A stretch of 64,000 bases of DNA from Carposina sasakii. Its lineage: Eukaryota; Arthropoda; Insecta; Lepidoptera; Carposinidae. Position 1 is the first letter of the stretch, and each line of letters begins with the position of its first letter. The position numbers were made by a program, and so were the translations under genes. The notes under the pieces were generated by a model. It made no database searches, was not told the origin of the DNA, and worked only from the letters and a program-made list of their open reading frames with translations. The stretch spans positions 14,012,001 to 14,076,000 of the forward strand of contig CP053153.1 of NCBI GenBank assembly GCA_014607495.2, read 5' to 3'. Shown one piece after another: positions 43,017-52,732 of this stretch.

Positions 43017-43430
43017 TCATCATCATCATAAGCCTATTGCATTCCATTGCTGAACGTAGGACTCCCCCCGGGCACGCTACACGACTGCCATGGGGGGTAT
43101 TTGTCCATAGCATAGAGGAATAAGATGTCATAGAGTGCTAATGTCATACTAACTGTTACGACGCACCATTAGACTTTTCGGTGCCTCACAATTCCAGTCC
43201 TTGACACTTAGATTCTTTTAGTGTAATGTATAGTAATATACTATATTACTAATGTATTGTAACGTATAGTAATGCAATCTAAGTCTCAAGGACTGGAATT
43301 GTGAGGCACCGAAAAGTCTAATGGTGCATCTAAACTGTTAGTATGACATTAGCACCCTATGTCTACATCTTATTCCTCTATGTCCATAGTCACCATGCTG
43401 GGCAGGCGGGTTGGTGACCGTATGTATATA
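43017..43430 (-). repeat. R1 repeat split by a MITE
   Basis: Left part (ATC)n to GGGGGGTATTTGTCCATAG and right part TCCATAGTCACCATGCTGGG then CAGGCGGGTTGGTGACCG would be one continuous R1 copy without the 272-bp insertion at 43111-43382. Confidence 0.9.
43111..43382. mobile_element. Complete AATAAGATG-type foldback MITE with 7-bp target duplication
   Basis: Ends CATAGAGGAATAAGATG and CATCTTATTCCTCTATG are perfect inverted repeats; the arms remain complementary for about 120 bases (for example TCGGTGCCTCACAATTCCAG against CTGGAATTGTGAGGCACCGA). TCCATAG stands on both sides (43104-43110 and 43383-43389). No coding capacity. The whole element would fold into one long hairpin. Confidence 0.92.
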
Positions 43431-43651
43431 TGTATGTAATTTTTTTTTTGCAATTTACGAACATGTTTCTGTAAAGTGTAAAAATAAATAAAAGACGGTT
43501 CTAATGACCTAATAATGATAATTTAATTTCCTCAAATAAAAAAAACCCGACTGTGTAAAAATATGGACCCAGTGTCACTCTCAGGTTAAATACGAACCTA
43601 ATGATACCTCCCAAGCATAAATAAATGCGACAAGCAGTTTAAGCTCTAGAG
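43431..43651. other. No gene recognised
   Basis: Poly-T at about 43441-43449 and unassigned AT-rich sequence. Confidence 0.3.
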
Positions 43652-43843
43652 CAGGGGTTCCCAAACTTATTTTGTCTACTGCCCACTTTGAGAATAAATT
43701 ATTTTTTAGAGCCCCCATTTTTTCGCCTGGAACGCCTCCAAGCCTCTACACAACGCCCCTATTTTTTTCTGGGTCTCTTACCGCCCTCCTTTAGGCCTGC
43801 AGCGCCCATAAGGAGGCGTTATCGCCCACTTTGGAAAAGTCTC
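43652..43843 (+). mobile_element. hAT-like non-autonomous element, 192 bp
   Basis: Starts CAGGGGTTCCCAAACTTATT and ends CACTTTGGAAAAGTCTC, an inexact TIR, and is flanked by the 8-bp direct repeat CTCTAGAG (43644-43651 and 43844-43851). An 8-bp duplication with a CAGGGGTT-CCAAACT terminus is typical of hAT transposons. The interior is rich in CGCCC motifs and non-coding. Confidence 0.88.
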
Positions 43844-43992
43844 CTCTAGAGCGTGCCTAATAAATAGGCATACTAACATACATAAACTCGAAAAACATAA
43901 CCCTACTTCTAGCGCAGTCGTAATAAGTCGTAGTAAGCAGTAGTAATAAGAAGAAAAATAATAATTTATTTTAAAGTATAAAAGAAATACTT

Positions 43993-44146
43993 CGCAGCTT
44001 TCATACTATAGGGGCACATCTCAAAAATTTTGTGATTTTGAGTTTTTATAATATATCGGTAGGTACATTAATGCGCAAACATCTTATACGCATTTTCCCA
44101 ATAACCATGTTTTTTCGAGTTGTGCCCCTATAGTATGAAAGCTGCG
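43993..44146. mobile_element. 154-bp MITE with about 35-bp TIR and ACTT target duplication
   Basis: Left end CGCAGCTTTCATACTATAGG then GGCACATCTC; right end GAGTTGTGCC then CCTATAGTATGAAAGCTGCG. ACTT flanks both ends (43989-43992 and 44147-44150). The TIRs differ at only one or two positions, suggesting recent activity of the family. Confidence 0.9.
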
Positions 44147-44302
44147 ACTTGTATCGAAAAGTCTGAGTTTCACAAAGTCTGACTAAGACGAGACTTCCAA
44201 ACAAAATATAACTTTATACCTCGAAGCAAACATATTTTAACTTTAATATTAAGGTTAATGTAATATTCCAAAGCTTTGATATACACTTTCTAATTCTAAG
44301 TC

Positions 44303-46745
44303 ATAATTCTTTATTGTACACAGAAAAAAACACAAAATAAAATAATTAAACGCAAAAGTAAATTTCTTCTTGTACGTAATTTTAAGGGAATGGATCGGGA
44401 GGCACTTAAGTGCGATGTCTCCGCTACTGACTGGTCTCCTGTTTGTAATGCAATGTCCGTTGACACTAAAGTTGATCGATTTAACGATATACTCACAATA
44501 CTCTTTGACAAACATGCTCCACTGAAGCGAATCAAGGTAAAGCATCTACCTGCACCTTGGCTGAGTACGGGTATCAAAAAGTTGATGGCCAGGCGCGATG
44601 CTGCGAGACTTAAGAATAAGCATTTTCCTTCTGAAGAAAACTTTACATCCTATAAAAGTCTGCGTAATAGCTGTAGCCGTCTATGCAGAGATGAGAGAAG
44701 ACGTCACATTCATGAATCCATAGAAAAGTTCAGTCCCAGTCAGATATGGAAATTCCTGAAATCGCTTGGGGTAGGGAAAAGTTCGGATCACACAAAATGT
44801 AACGTAGACTTTAATGACCTAAATAAGCACTTTTCCTTGTCGCCTGTTACTTTAGGTGATAACATTAAATGCCATACCCTGCGTGAATTGTCTAATAAGC
44901 CTATGCCTAAATGCGATTCTTTTACCTTTAGTTCTGTGACCAGGAGTGACGTTAGTAAAGCCATTCTCGCCGTATCCTCAAAAGCTGTCGGTGATGACGG
45001 AATCTGCTCTCAAATGTTGCACCCTATCCTCGACGAGCTCGTGCCTATCCTAGAACACATTTTAAACTACTCCCTGTCCACGAGCTCCTTCCCTGCAGCC
45101 TGGAAAAATGCACGTATCATTCCTTTACCCAAAACATCAAATCCCACTTCCTTTTCTCAATACCGCCCTATTTCAATCCTTCCCATTCTCTCGAAAGTCC
45201 TTGAATCGTTAGTTCACCAACAACTATCCTCATTCCTGTCCAAAAATAAACTATTGAATCCTTTTCAATCTGGGTTTAGGCCCGGTCATAGTACAACGAC
45301 TGCGTTACTCAAAGTTACGGAAGACATAAGACAAGCTGCCGATAGCAAACAACTTACTGTACTTACGTTGTTAGACTTCAGCAGCGCCTTCAACAGTGTC
45401 GACTACGATATTCTGCTCGGCATCCTCCGCTCTCTGAACGTGTCTCCTCTGGCTTTAGAGTGGTTTAATTCTTATTTAAGGGGCCGACGGCAGTGCATAC
45501 GCTCGGATGATATTTCATCAGACTGGTGTGACCTCACTGCGGGTGTACCCCAGGGTTGTGTTCTTTCGCCTCTTCTATTTTCCGTTTTTATTAACTCTGT
45601 AGCGGACGTAATAACTTCCAAATTCCATCTCTATGCCGACGACTTACAGCTCTATCGACATTTTGTTGCCGATGATGTGGCGCTGGCCGTGCAGAGTATG
45701 AATGGAGATCTGGAAAGAATTTTTGCTTGGGCGCAATCTTTTGGTCTTCTAGTGAATCCCAGTAAGTCGCAGGCTATGATAATTGGCAGCAAGCATCTGT
45801 TGAATACTTTAAACCAGTCTCCAACAGTCATTCCCGAAATCTTATATAACCACACTATTATACCACTTGCTGACAAAGCCAAGAATTTGGGGGTTATGTT
45901 CGATTGTACAATGTCGTGGTCAGCACAGATTAACGAAGTTAGTAAGAGAGTCCATTCCACTTTTCATTCTCTTAAACGCCTACAGAACTTTCTTCCTATT
46001 AAGACCAAAATAACCCTCGCACAATCACTTATTCTTCCCCTTATTGATTATGCGGATGTTTGCTATCTTGACGCCAATGAGGAGCTGCTAAATAAACTCG
46101 AACGGCTCCAAAATCTAGGAATTCGATTTATATATGGCTTACGCAAGTATGACCATGTATCTCATCTTCGTAAAGAGTTAAAATGGCTCCCTATCCGCCT
46201 TCGCCGGAATGCTCACGTACTTATACTACTTTATAAGATTCTGTACAGTGGCCCTTCTCCGGATTATCTTGTTGAGAGATTTCAATATCTTTTCTCCAGA
46301 CACAGACCTCTTAGGTCTATCACTGCGTCTATGTTGAAAACTCCTCAACACAACACCGGAGCATATGGTTACTCCTTCACAGTTAACGCGGTCAAGCTTT
46401 GGAATTCCTTACCCCACTCGGTGAGGGATTGTCGCACCATCGGCATTTTTAAGAAGAGACTTAAGGAGCACTACTTGTCTCTCTGAAGTTAGTAGGTAGT
46501 AGGTTATTATGGAATATGTTTGAAAACTAGTATGTATAGTATTTGTTTATTCTTTGTTATCTGTATTTTTTTTTTCCCTCTGCACATGTGTTTTATCTAT
46601 TCTGTGATATGTCTTTTTTTAAATATTTTTGTTCGGGTTAGCTGGAAGAGATCTCTTATAGAGATAAGCTCGCCTTTGTACAATATTTATTTTAATTGTG
46701 TTTTTTTTATTTATGTGTGTGTGTACAATAAAGAAAGAAAGAAGA
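44303..46745 (+). mobile_element. 5'-truncated non-LTR retrotransposon (LINE)
   Basis: The open frame begins just after an in-frame stop near 44300 and encodes only the last part of the endonuclease region before RT, so the copy is 5' truncated. The 3' untranslated part runs from 46487 to a tail ACAATAAAGAAAGAAAGAAG. It sits between the MITE at 43993 and an inverted fragment of the same family's 3' end. Clade is probably within the CR1/Jockey group; not settled by eye. Confidence 0.85.
44390..46486 (+). CDS. LINE reverse transcriptase (ORF2 C-terminal part), intact frame
   Basis: 698 codons from the first ATG, with no stop or frameshift. It copies element RNA into DNA at the target site. RT landmarks: QYRPISILPILSKVLE at about 260, FQSGFRPGHSTTTALL at about 295, LDFSSAFNSVDYDIL at about 327, AGVPQGCVLSPLLFSVFINS at about 384, and the catalytic FHLYADDLQLY at about 412-422. 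The C-terminus carries the common LINE motif AVKLWNSLPHSVRD and ends KEHYLSL. The endonuclease is lost except for its end, so the protein could not nick DNA on its own. In-frame codons without stop extend upstream of the ATG to about 44303. Confidence 0.93.
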   Translation: MDREALKCDVSATDWSPVCNAMSVDTKVDRFNDILTILFDKHAPLKRIKVKHLPAPWLSTGIKKLMARRDAARLKNKHFPSEENFTSYKSLRNSCSRLCRDERRRHIHESIEKFSPSQIWKFLKSLGVGKSSDHTKCNVDFNDLNKHFSLSPVTLGDNIKCHTLRELSNKPMPKCDSFTFSSVTRSDVSKAILAVSSKAVGDDGICSQMLHPILDELVPILEHILNYSLSTSSFPAAWKNARIIPLPKTSNPTSFSQYRPISILPILSKVLESLVHQQLSSFLSKNKLLNPFQSGFRPGHSTTTALLKVTEDIRQAADSKQLTVLTLLDFSSAFNSVDYDILLGILRSLNVSPLALEWFNSYLRGRRQCIRSDDISSDWCDLTAGVPQGCVLSPLLFSVFINSVADVITSKFHLYADDLQLYRHFVADDVALAVQSMNGDLERIFAWAQSFGLLVNPSKSQAMIIGSKHLLNTLNQSPTVIPEILYNHTIIPLADKAKNLGVMFDCTMSWSAQINEVSKRVHSTFHSLKRLQNFLPIKTKITLAQSLILPLIDYADVCYLDANEELLNKLERLQNLGIRFIYGLRKYDHVSHLRKELKWLPIRLRRNAHVLILLYKILYSGPSPDYLVERFQYLFSRHRPLRSITASMLKTPQHNTGAYGYSFTVNAVKLWNSLPHSVRDCRTIGIFKKRLKEHYLSL

Positions 46746-46754
46746 AGATAATTT

Positions 46755-46815
46755 AAAGGATAATGTACAAAGGCGAGCTTATCTAAAACAGAGATTTATT
46801 CCAACCAACAAATTT
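46755..46815 (-). repeat. Inverted fragment of the same LINE family's 3' end
   Basis: TGTACAAAGGCGAGCTTATC at 46764 is the exact inverse of GATAAGCTCGCCTTTGTACA in the LINE 3' region at about 46664, and more distant words (GAGATTTATTCCAACC against GGAAGAGATCTC) also correspond. It is a second copy of the family in tail-to-tail orientation. Confidence 0.75.
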
Positions 46816-46986
46816 AATTAAAAAATGACAAAATATAAACAAATAAAAGCCCCAACTAAATTTAATTAAGAAACAACGTATTAACGAAGTATCCATTAAC
46901 TCGAGAATAATAGAGTGTAAGAAGTTTTAATTGTAAGTGAAAACGCGAAGTAAGGATAATGCGGAGTTGTCGTAGCTAAGTTACAT

Positions 46987-47233
46987 CATCATATTACTGC
47001 AGTCCACTGCTGGACGTAGGCCTCCCCCAGGGCACGTCACAAGACTGCCATGGGGGTTATTTGCCCATAGTCACCACGCTGGGCAGGCGGGTTGGTGACC
47101 GCACTTTGTATTTTGGACTATGTTGTCAACACGGGAGACGCTACTGCCCACCTCCCGGAAACCCTTAATCGCCTCGTACGATACCCACGGGCAGATATGG
47201 GGTGGTACGAATTCTACTCTGCCGGCACCATGC
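46987..47233 (-). repeat. R1 repeat, near full length
   Basis: GCAGTCCACTGCTGGACGTA, GACGCTACTGCCCACCTCCC, CGCCTCGTACGATACCCACG, GGTACGAATTCTACTCTGCC in R1 order, minus orientation. Confidence 0.9.
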
Positions 47234-47337
47234 GGCAATTTGGCACTATCATAGACATAAGTAAATTTGTTGCAAATGACTTGTACCATACTCCCTTACA
47301 ACGGTGTTCACTAATTTCCAGTCACCCCAGGGCTGTG

Positions 47338-47490
47338 TCCCCGAAATGGGATAGCAAGAACTGAATAGAATTCATAACGGGCACAGATGTAAATGATCAC
47401 TGACAAGTTGCTAGCTTATCGCCTAGGATAATGCCCGAGTTCCTTAGTCGACTCTTAAGCCATGCACGGAAGGAGATGCAGTTGATATAT
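47338..47490 (+). repeat. R4 repeat
   Basis: GGGATAGCAAGAACTG, GGGCACAGATGTAAATGATC, ACTGACAAGTTGCTAGCTTA, CTTAGTCGACTCTTAAGCCA and GGAGATGCAGTTGATATATT. Confidence 0.8.
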
Positions 47491-47499
47491 TCTAGTGAA

Positions 47500-47755
47500 G
47501 TCAGTCGTATCATCATCATCTTCCTGCTATGTTCCCATTTGGGATCGGCGCAATATGTTCTTTTCTTCCATTCATCCCTATTATCCGTCACCTCATTGCT
47601 CACTCCCAGTACACGCATATCCTCCTTCACACAGTTCATCCACACTCATGCACAATGCTCTCTGTATAATATACCTTTCATCCCGACGCTTTACATGCCC
47701 GTACCAAGACAGACGGTTACTTCGTAACTTGTCTATGATTATCTGTGAAGTCAGT
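47500..47755 (-). pseudogene. RTE-clade LINE reverse-transcriptase C-terminal fragment
   Basis: The minus strand encodes DKLRSNRLSWYGHVKRRDER followed after a short deletion or frameshift by CVKEDMRVLGVSNEVTDNRD and EWKKRTYCADPKWEHSRK, a typical RTE ORF C-terminus. The RT core is absent. An (ATC)n tail lies at 47508-47521. Confidence 0.75.
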
Positions 47756-47820
47756 CATATGGTAATTTTAATTTCCAAATCTTTATCCTACCAATTACAT
47801 AAATTAAACTCGGGACAGGT

Positions 47821-47948
47821 ATCATCATCATCATCATCATCATCAGCCTATTGCAGTCCACTGCTGGACGTAGGCCTCCCCCAGGGCACGCCATAAGACT
47901 GCAATGGGGGGTATTTGCCTATAGTCACCACGCTGGGCAGGCGGGACA
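47821..47948 (-). repeat. R1 repeat, truncated
   Basis: (ATC)n, GCAGTCCACTGCTGGACGTA, GGCCTCCCCCAGGGCACGCC and CACGCTGGGCAGGCGGG, then it stops. Only the tail-proximal half is present. Confidence 0.9.
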
Positions 47949-48879
47949 GGTATACCTACCTATAATGAAGTTCATATAATTGATTAATTGCATATCATCC
48001 TTGTGCTTACTTAATGTAATGAAGTATAAGTCGCCGTCTGTAAATTAGTTCCATTATCGGCCGGCGCAGCGCAGGTGCAGCACAATGCGCTTGTTTTTCG
48101 ACTCCTACCTTAGTAGGAACTAGGGTTGCCACAAAATCATGAAGGAGGTTAACTTTGTGCGCATGATGTATGTGTACTTTGTGTCATTATGGTGCTTAAA
48201 TCATATAAGATGACAGGAAAGCAATATCCAAATATGTGATATACCTATAAATAGATCACTTTCATATTTATGTGGAAGTATTTTTAAGCTTATTGGTCAG
48301 ATTCTGCAGATGCAGTAATTATCTATGTTTTGCATAAAATTAAAATCAATAGTAATAAAAAATAGTAACTTATTATGAAAAAAAAAATCTCGCACTCTTA
48401 GGAGCATGGTTCAGTTATTTCAATGTTTTAAATAAGCATACTCGGGGACCGAGTGCTACCGACACCCCGAGTCGGGGTATATACTACTTATCAATTTTGC
48501 CTACTAGTTACATCTCTACAAGTATTTCTTTGCCCATGTTCCACCATCATTTTAAGTAAAAAAAAAAACAACTTTTATCAAAACACTAAAGAGGTGACAA
48601 CCCTAACTCCAGTCAGCTTTATTAAGTGAACCCTTAAGCTCAAGTAGTTTAACTAACTTATCCTTAGGCTACGATTATTTTTTTAATTCAATTCCAAAGC
48701 AAAGCTAGGAGGGTTAATTCCTTTGAGAAAAACTTCTTTTAATTATACTGTGAAAGGTTTTAGTTCCGTTCGAATAAAACATTGAATAATTTGTATTTTA
48801 ATTGTATCTAATTACATATTTTCTCAGGCGATGCGCTAGCACTTGTCACTGATAGTTTACAATGTTTTGTCCTCGCTAT
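47949..48879. other. No gene recognised; small hairpin at 48440-48472
   Basis: ACTCGGGG and CCCCGAGT form a perfect 8-bp inverted repeat around 17 bases near 48440-48472. Inverted R4 words (CTCAGGCGATGCGCTAGCAC, TTGTCACTGAT) lie at 48825-48860. Confidence 0.4.
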
Positions 48880-49322
48880 GCTGAGGTCGCGGGCATCGGT
48901 TGGATGCAGGAAGTCTACTCTGAAGTGACGATAAACGTAATATCGGCCGAATATCGAAGTGTTTTCTATTACGAACTTCCTTCGATCGGATCAGTCGCGC
49001 CGTTTTTTCATTCGGTCCGATCGAACTCTATTTGACAGGTATAAGGCTAGATAATAGAAAGCTTATAATATTAGTCAATGTGAATTATTCTCTATGGTTC
49101 CGAATGAGTTGTGAACTCATATGAATGAATCCGAAGTAATTTGGTAGTAGGGTCAAAGGCTTCGATTCGGTCGGGCTTCGGTCGGACCGAAAGATTCGAA
49201 AGCGGCATTTCAGAGTAGACCCCCAGGCTGCTTTCGACCGGTCGGAGCGGAGGTTGTTGGGGGAGGCCTATGTTCAACAGTGGACTTCTCAGGGCTGTAA
49301 ATGATGATGATGATGATGATGC
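48880..49322 (+). repeat. RTE LINE 3' end split by a TIR element
   Basis: GGTCGCGGGCATCGGTTGGATGCAGG (48885-48910) and GGCTGCTTTCGACCGGTCGG then TTGGGGGAGGCCTATGTTCA and (GATG)n (49226-49322) correspond to one contiguous stretch in the RTE copy at 59370-59487. The insert is the element at 48913-49220. Confidence 0.85.
48913..49220. mobile_element. 308-bp MITE inserted in the RTE 3' end
   Basis: Outer ends GTCTACTCTGAA and TTCAGAGTAGAC are exact inverted repeats and similarity continues inwards with interruptions for about 40 bases. The interior has further inverted motifs (TTCGGTCGGACCGAA and CGGTCCGATCG). The target duplication is unclear; CAGG or a shorter repeat is possible. Non-coding. 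Confidence 0.82.
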
Positions 49323-49805
49323 TAAGCGTGGCTGTGGTATCTCCTTTATGAACCTGCAATCCTTGCTACCCTATCTTTAGAACACAGCCGTGTCTATATG
49401 CATCAATGTAATTACATAAACTACATGTTAGACGAAAAATACTATGTCGTTAAAAAAGGGTTTTCGTTATGACGTCTTTATTTATTCAATAAAAATATAG
49501 ACTAATTAAACTTTTCCTCTCCAGTTACAGTTTTATAACAAACGCTTTACCAAAACAAACAGACCTCTTGACCTTCAAGGTCCCTCATTTTACCCAAGAG
49601 ATAATTAAAACGGCAGGTGCCTGTTTAAAATTAATTTAAAACTCAAAAAGCCGCCGATATTAAATAAGTACTTATATAGAGGTGAGAGGCATAATATATC
49701 AGCACACACTTGAATGCTCTCGTGTTAAATTAAATGAAATTAGGCCGTGGGGCAAGTTATGAAAAATTGGTTCATTACTTTCGAAATAATCGTGAATTTA
49801 ATCAT
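49323..49805. other. R4 fragment at 49323-49400, rest unassigned
   Basis: AAGCGTGGCTGTGGTATCTC then TATCTTTAGAACACAGCCGT are inverted R4 words directly after the (GATG)n tail. No gene seen after that. Confidence 0.45.
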
Positions 49806-49955
49806 CATCGTCAGCCTATTGCAGTCCACTGCTGGACGTAGGCCTCGATCTTCCGTTTTTGCCATCCAGTCACTACCAGCCGTCCTCTTTAAGTCATCAG
49901 TCCATCTGGCCGGAGGGCGCCCAACGCTACGCTTGCCGAGGCGCGGTCTCCGTTA
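49806..49955 (-). pseudogene. RTE ORF tail joined to R1-type 3' end
   Basis: The minus strand encodes remnants of the RTE C-terminal motif (ARWTDDLKR-like, with frameshifts), then GGCCTACGTCCAGCAGTGGA and the (GATG)n-type tail. It supports the view that R1 tails come from RTE elements. Confidence 0.7.
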
Positions 49956-51061
49956 AAGGATTAATTTATATATTTGTTATTCTTTATACATTATAAAACT
50001 TAAAATTAGATACAACGTCAATTAAACATAGGGTCAACACACTATGTTGTCTAGTTTAAAAAAAACTGACAATAGATGCTATGTTTTTGGTACAGTGGAA
50101 CCAGAATTAATTTTTAGTTAATACAACATTTTGTACTTCCAAAAAGTTCTACAGAAATCGATTTATGATTATCAAAGTCAATGTATAGTAAAAACTGTAA
50201 TACCTACATTAAAATAATCGCTAATACTCGCACCTTACACCCACGCGCCTGTCGCACCGGTACTACAAACAAAATTAAATGCAGCCCAAATATGACAATA
50301 GTAAAATAATTAGATGTCATAATTTACGGGAAACCGACGAGGGCACTTCACTCTCTTATCGTTTTTACCTGAATGAAGCTCGTGCTGTTTATGGGAACCG
50401 TAGACGAACTGATTTAAATTGCTAATAAAAAACGTAGCTGTGTGATCTTCTTTATGATACTGCAGTTCTTGCTACCTCGTTTCGGGAATACAGGCGAATG
50501 TGTATGTATACATATATTTATATATCTAAAATATGAGTCAATGATATCAGGTTATACTTTTTCATTTGATTAATATTCTTATATGTACTTCTACATACAT
50601 ACATATTTGCAAACATTGTCTCAGACTCTAGCTGCTAGATCCAAAGATAGGTATCTGATTTTTCTATCGGGGATACATACAAACATATAGTGATGCCCAT
50701 TATCCCCCAAAGAGGTTGCGCGGAAGTATTCAAATTACACTTTTTACCAGTTAGCCTATTAAGTTCCACGTGGTATGGGGTGAGCCTACCGCCGCTTTCT
50801 GGGCACAATTATAACAATCTAGCAACCGGTAATGAATCCCATCAGGGATACATAAAGGTATTTTTTTTTTACTTAAACGTTCGTCTGCTTAAATTCGCTC
50901 CGGAAATACAAAACCTTTGTTGTATAATAGCTGTCTTTAAAGACGATTTCATTCTATGAATATAATATTTGACCTAAGAAGCCTCTCGTTCTTAGATTTT
51001 CTTTCAAGATTTATGTTCCAGAAATTAAGCATAAAATATTATGAACTTATTTATCTTCTCC
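49956..51061. other. No gene recognised; R4 fragment at 50435-50500
   Basis: GTAGCTGTGTGATCTTCTTT and TGCAGTTCTTGCTACCTCGT then TTCGGGAATACAGGC are inverted R4. Otherwise unassigned. Confidence 0.4.
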
Positions 51062-51317
51062 TTTTTCAGCCTATTGCAGTCCACTGCTGGACGTAGGCCT
51101 CCCCCAGGGCACGCCACATGGCTACTGCCACAGGGGGGGCTTTGCCCATAGTCACCACGCTGGGCAGGCGGGTTGGTGACCGCAGTGTGATTTTCGTACT
51201 ATGTTGTTAGTACGGGAGGCGCTGCTGCCCACCTCCCAGAAACCCGTAATCGCCTCGTACGATACCCACGGGCAGGCAAGGGCGGTACAAACTTTACTCT
51301 GCCGGCACCAAGCGGCT
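51062..51317 (-). repeat. R1 repeat, near full length
   Basis: GCAGTCCACTGCTGGACGTA, GGCGCTGCTGCCCACCTCCC, CGCCTCGTACGATACCCACG and ACTCTGCCGGCACCAAGCGG. The trinucleotide tail is replaced by CTTCTCCTTTTTC. Confidence 0.9.
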
Positions 51318-51354
51318 AACGAACTTATTTATATTGCTATTTATATGTACTGTC

Positions 51355-51810
51355 TCCCAACTCCTAACCATTAAGAAGTTCTGTAGCTTCATCATCAGCA
51401 CAGCAGCATCAGATGTTGATTCAAGTAACACGTTAGCCCTATACAGGGTGTAACAGAAAGGGTATGTTAAGCGAAAAGCTGTATAAATAGCCCACTATAG
51501 AGAACCTATTCCCAAAATTTGAGACTCGAAATCACATTTTTAATTTTCAAGATTGTATGAAAATTCCTGATATATTTAAAAATTCTCCATACAATCGGGA
51601 AAAATAAACGTGTGATTTCGGATCTCAAATTTTGTGGATAGGTTCTCTATAGTAGGCTATATACATAGCTTTTCGCTTAACATACCCGTTTTGTGACACC
51701 CTGTATACTACTAAATAGTTTCCATTGACCAATTGCAGTACTTTATCCCAACTCCTAACCGTTAAGGAGTTCTGTAGCTTCATCATCAGCACAGCAGCAT
51801 TAGATGTTGA
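51355..51810. repeat. 65-bp direct repeats flanking a MITE
   Basis: TCCCAACTCCTAACC, AGTTCTGTAGCTTCATCATC, AGCACAGCAGCAT and AGATGTTGA occur in order at 51355-51419 and 51746-51810 with about five differences. The MITE at 51444-51703 lies between them. Confidence 0.85.
51444..51703. mobile_element. 260-bp TA-flanked MITE
   Basis: Ends CAGGGTGTAACAGAAAGGGT and ACCCGTTTTGTGACACCCTG; TA is next to both ends (51442-51443, 51704-51705). Arms pair further inside (TATGTTAAGCGAAAAGCT with AGCTTTTCGCTTAACATA; CTATAGAGAACCTAT with ATAGGTTCTCTATAG). Compatible with a Tc1/mariner-type derivative. An arm fragment of this family is at 7261-7312. Confidence 0.88.
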
Positions 51811-52034
51811 GACTCTGAAGCATATATCTGAGTAAGACATGATTACGTAACAAAAGCACCATACGAGCATACAATTTTCGGTGGTTGTCGGTAGATTTCT
51901 CCTGGATCCCATCATCAGATCCTGACCTGGTGAAAATGGGACCACCTTAAAAGTGAACTCTATCCAAACAAAAAAAATTTTTGAAATCCGTTTATAATTG
52001 ACGGAAATATCGGTGAACATACATAAAAAAAAAA

Positions 52035-52156
52035 CTCATTTAACGGTTTTATTCCACGCACTTTTTCTTACGGTTTTACTATCACATTTTTTTCAGTTCG
52101 GTCGCGCAGCAAAATCCCTATCTCCTCCAAGCCTGCCGTAAGGAACTTCGTTCCAA
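52035..52156 (+). repeat. Left arm of a 122-bp inverted duplication
   Basis: Inverse of 53552-53673, with about four differences in 122 bases. Contains CGGTTTTATTCCACGCAC, TTCAGTTCGGTCGCGCAG and ends AAGGAACTTCGTTCCAA. The GGAAC-TTCGTTCC palindrome is itself a repeat-family end (also at 53922). Confidence 0.88.
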
Positions 52157-52579
52157 AAAGTATAGTATACCTACAGCGAAAATACAACATAAAATGTTTT
52201 TTTAGCTACTAGTATCGCTGTTTCTCATGTTGAATACTAAATAGGATTAGATTGTAGAATTAAATTTTAACACTAGCGATACAACGAGAAAAATATATGA
52301 ATTTTCAATGCAAATCCAAACTGTTCGGGCGTGTTTTTTCCAATTGTTTCGGAATTTAGTCGCTTGTTCAATATTTATAGAGAGAATCTGCTTAATCTGC
52401 TGAAAACTGAAAAGCGACAGGTATAAAATGTTGGTGTGAATTGAGTACATAAAAAAACTTGTAAACTCAGTTGACCACCACTTATGTATTTAAGGACGTA
52501 AGTATATTGTAAAACTTTACAAGTCAAGCTTATGTAAAATTTATTTTCAATCTACTATTTTTATAAACATATAGAGACG
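52157..52579. other. No gene recognised
   Basis: AT-rich DNA between the inverted arm and an R4 fragment. Confidence 0.3.
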
Positions 52580-52700
52580 GTTGTATTCCCGAAATAGAGT
52601 AGTTAGTACTACAGAAACATAAAAGAAATCCTACAGCATGAGGTGGATCTGTGATCGCAATAATAAGTTATCAGATTCAAGGATCAGTAGAAGGAGTGTA
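52580..52700 (+). repeat. R4 repeat, diverged
   Basis: TCCCGAAATAGAGTAGTTAG, AGAAATCCTACAGCATGAGG and AATAAGTTATCAGATTC are eroded R4 words. Confidence 0.45.
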
Positions 52701-52732
52701 ACCTGACGCCTGTACCCACAGATACCATGTAC

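Noticed and set aside
47495..47896. 133-codon plus-strand frame with Ser runs
   Set aside because: It crosses the antisense of an RTE fragment and an (ATC)n tail that gives the Ser codons.
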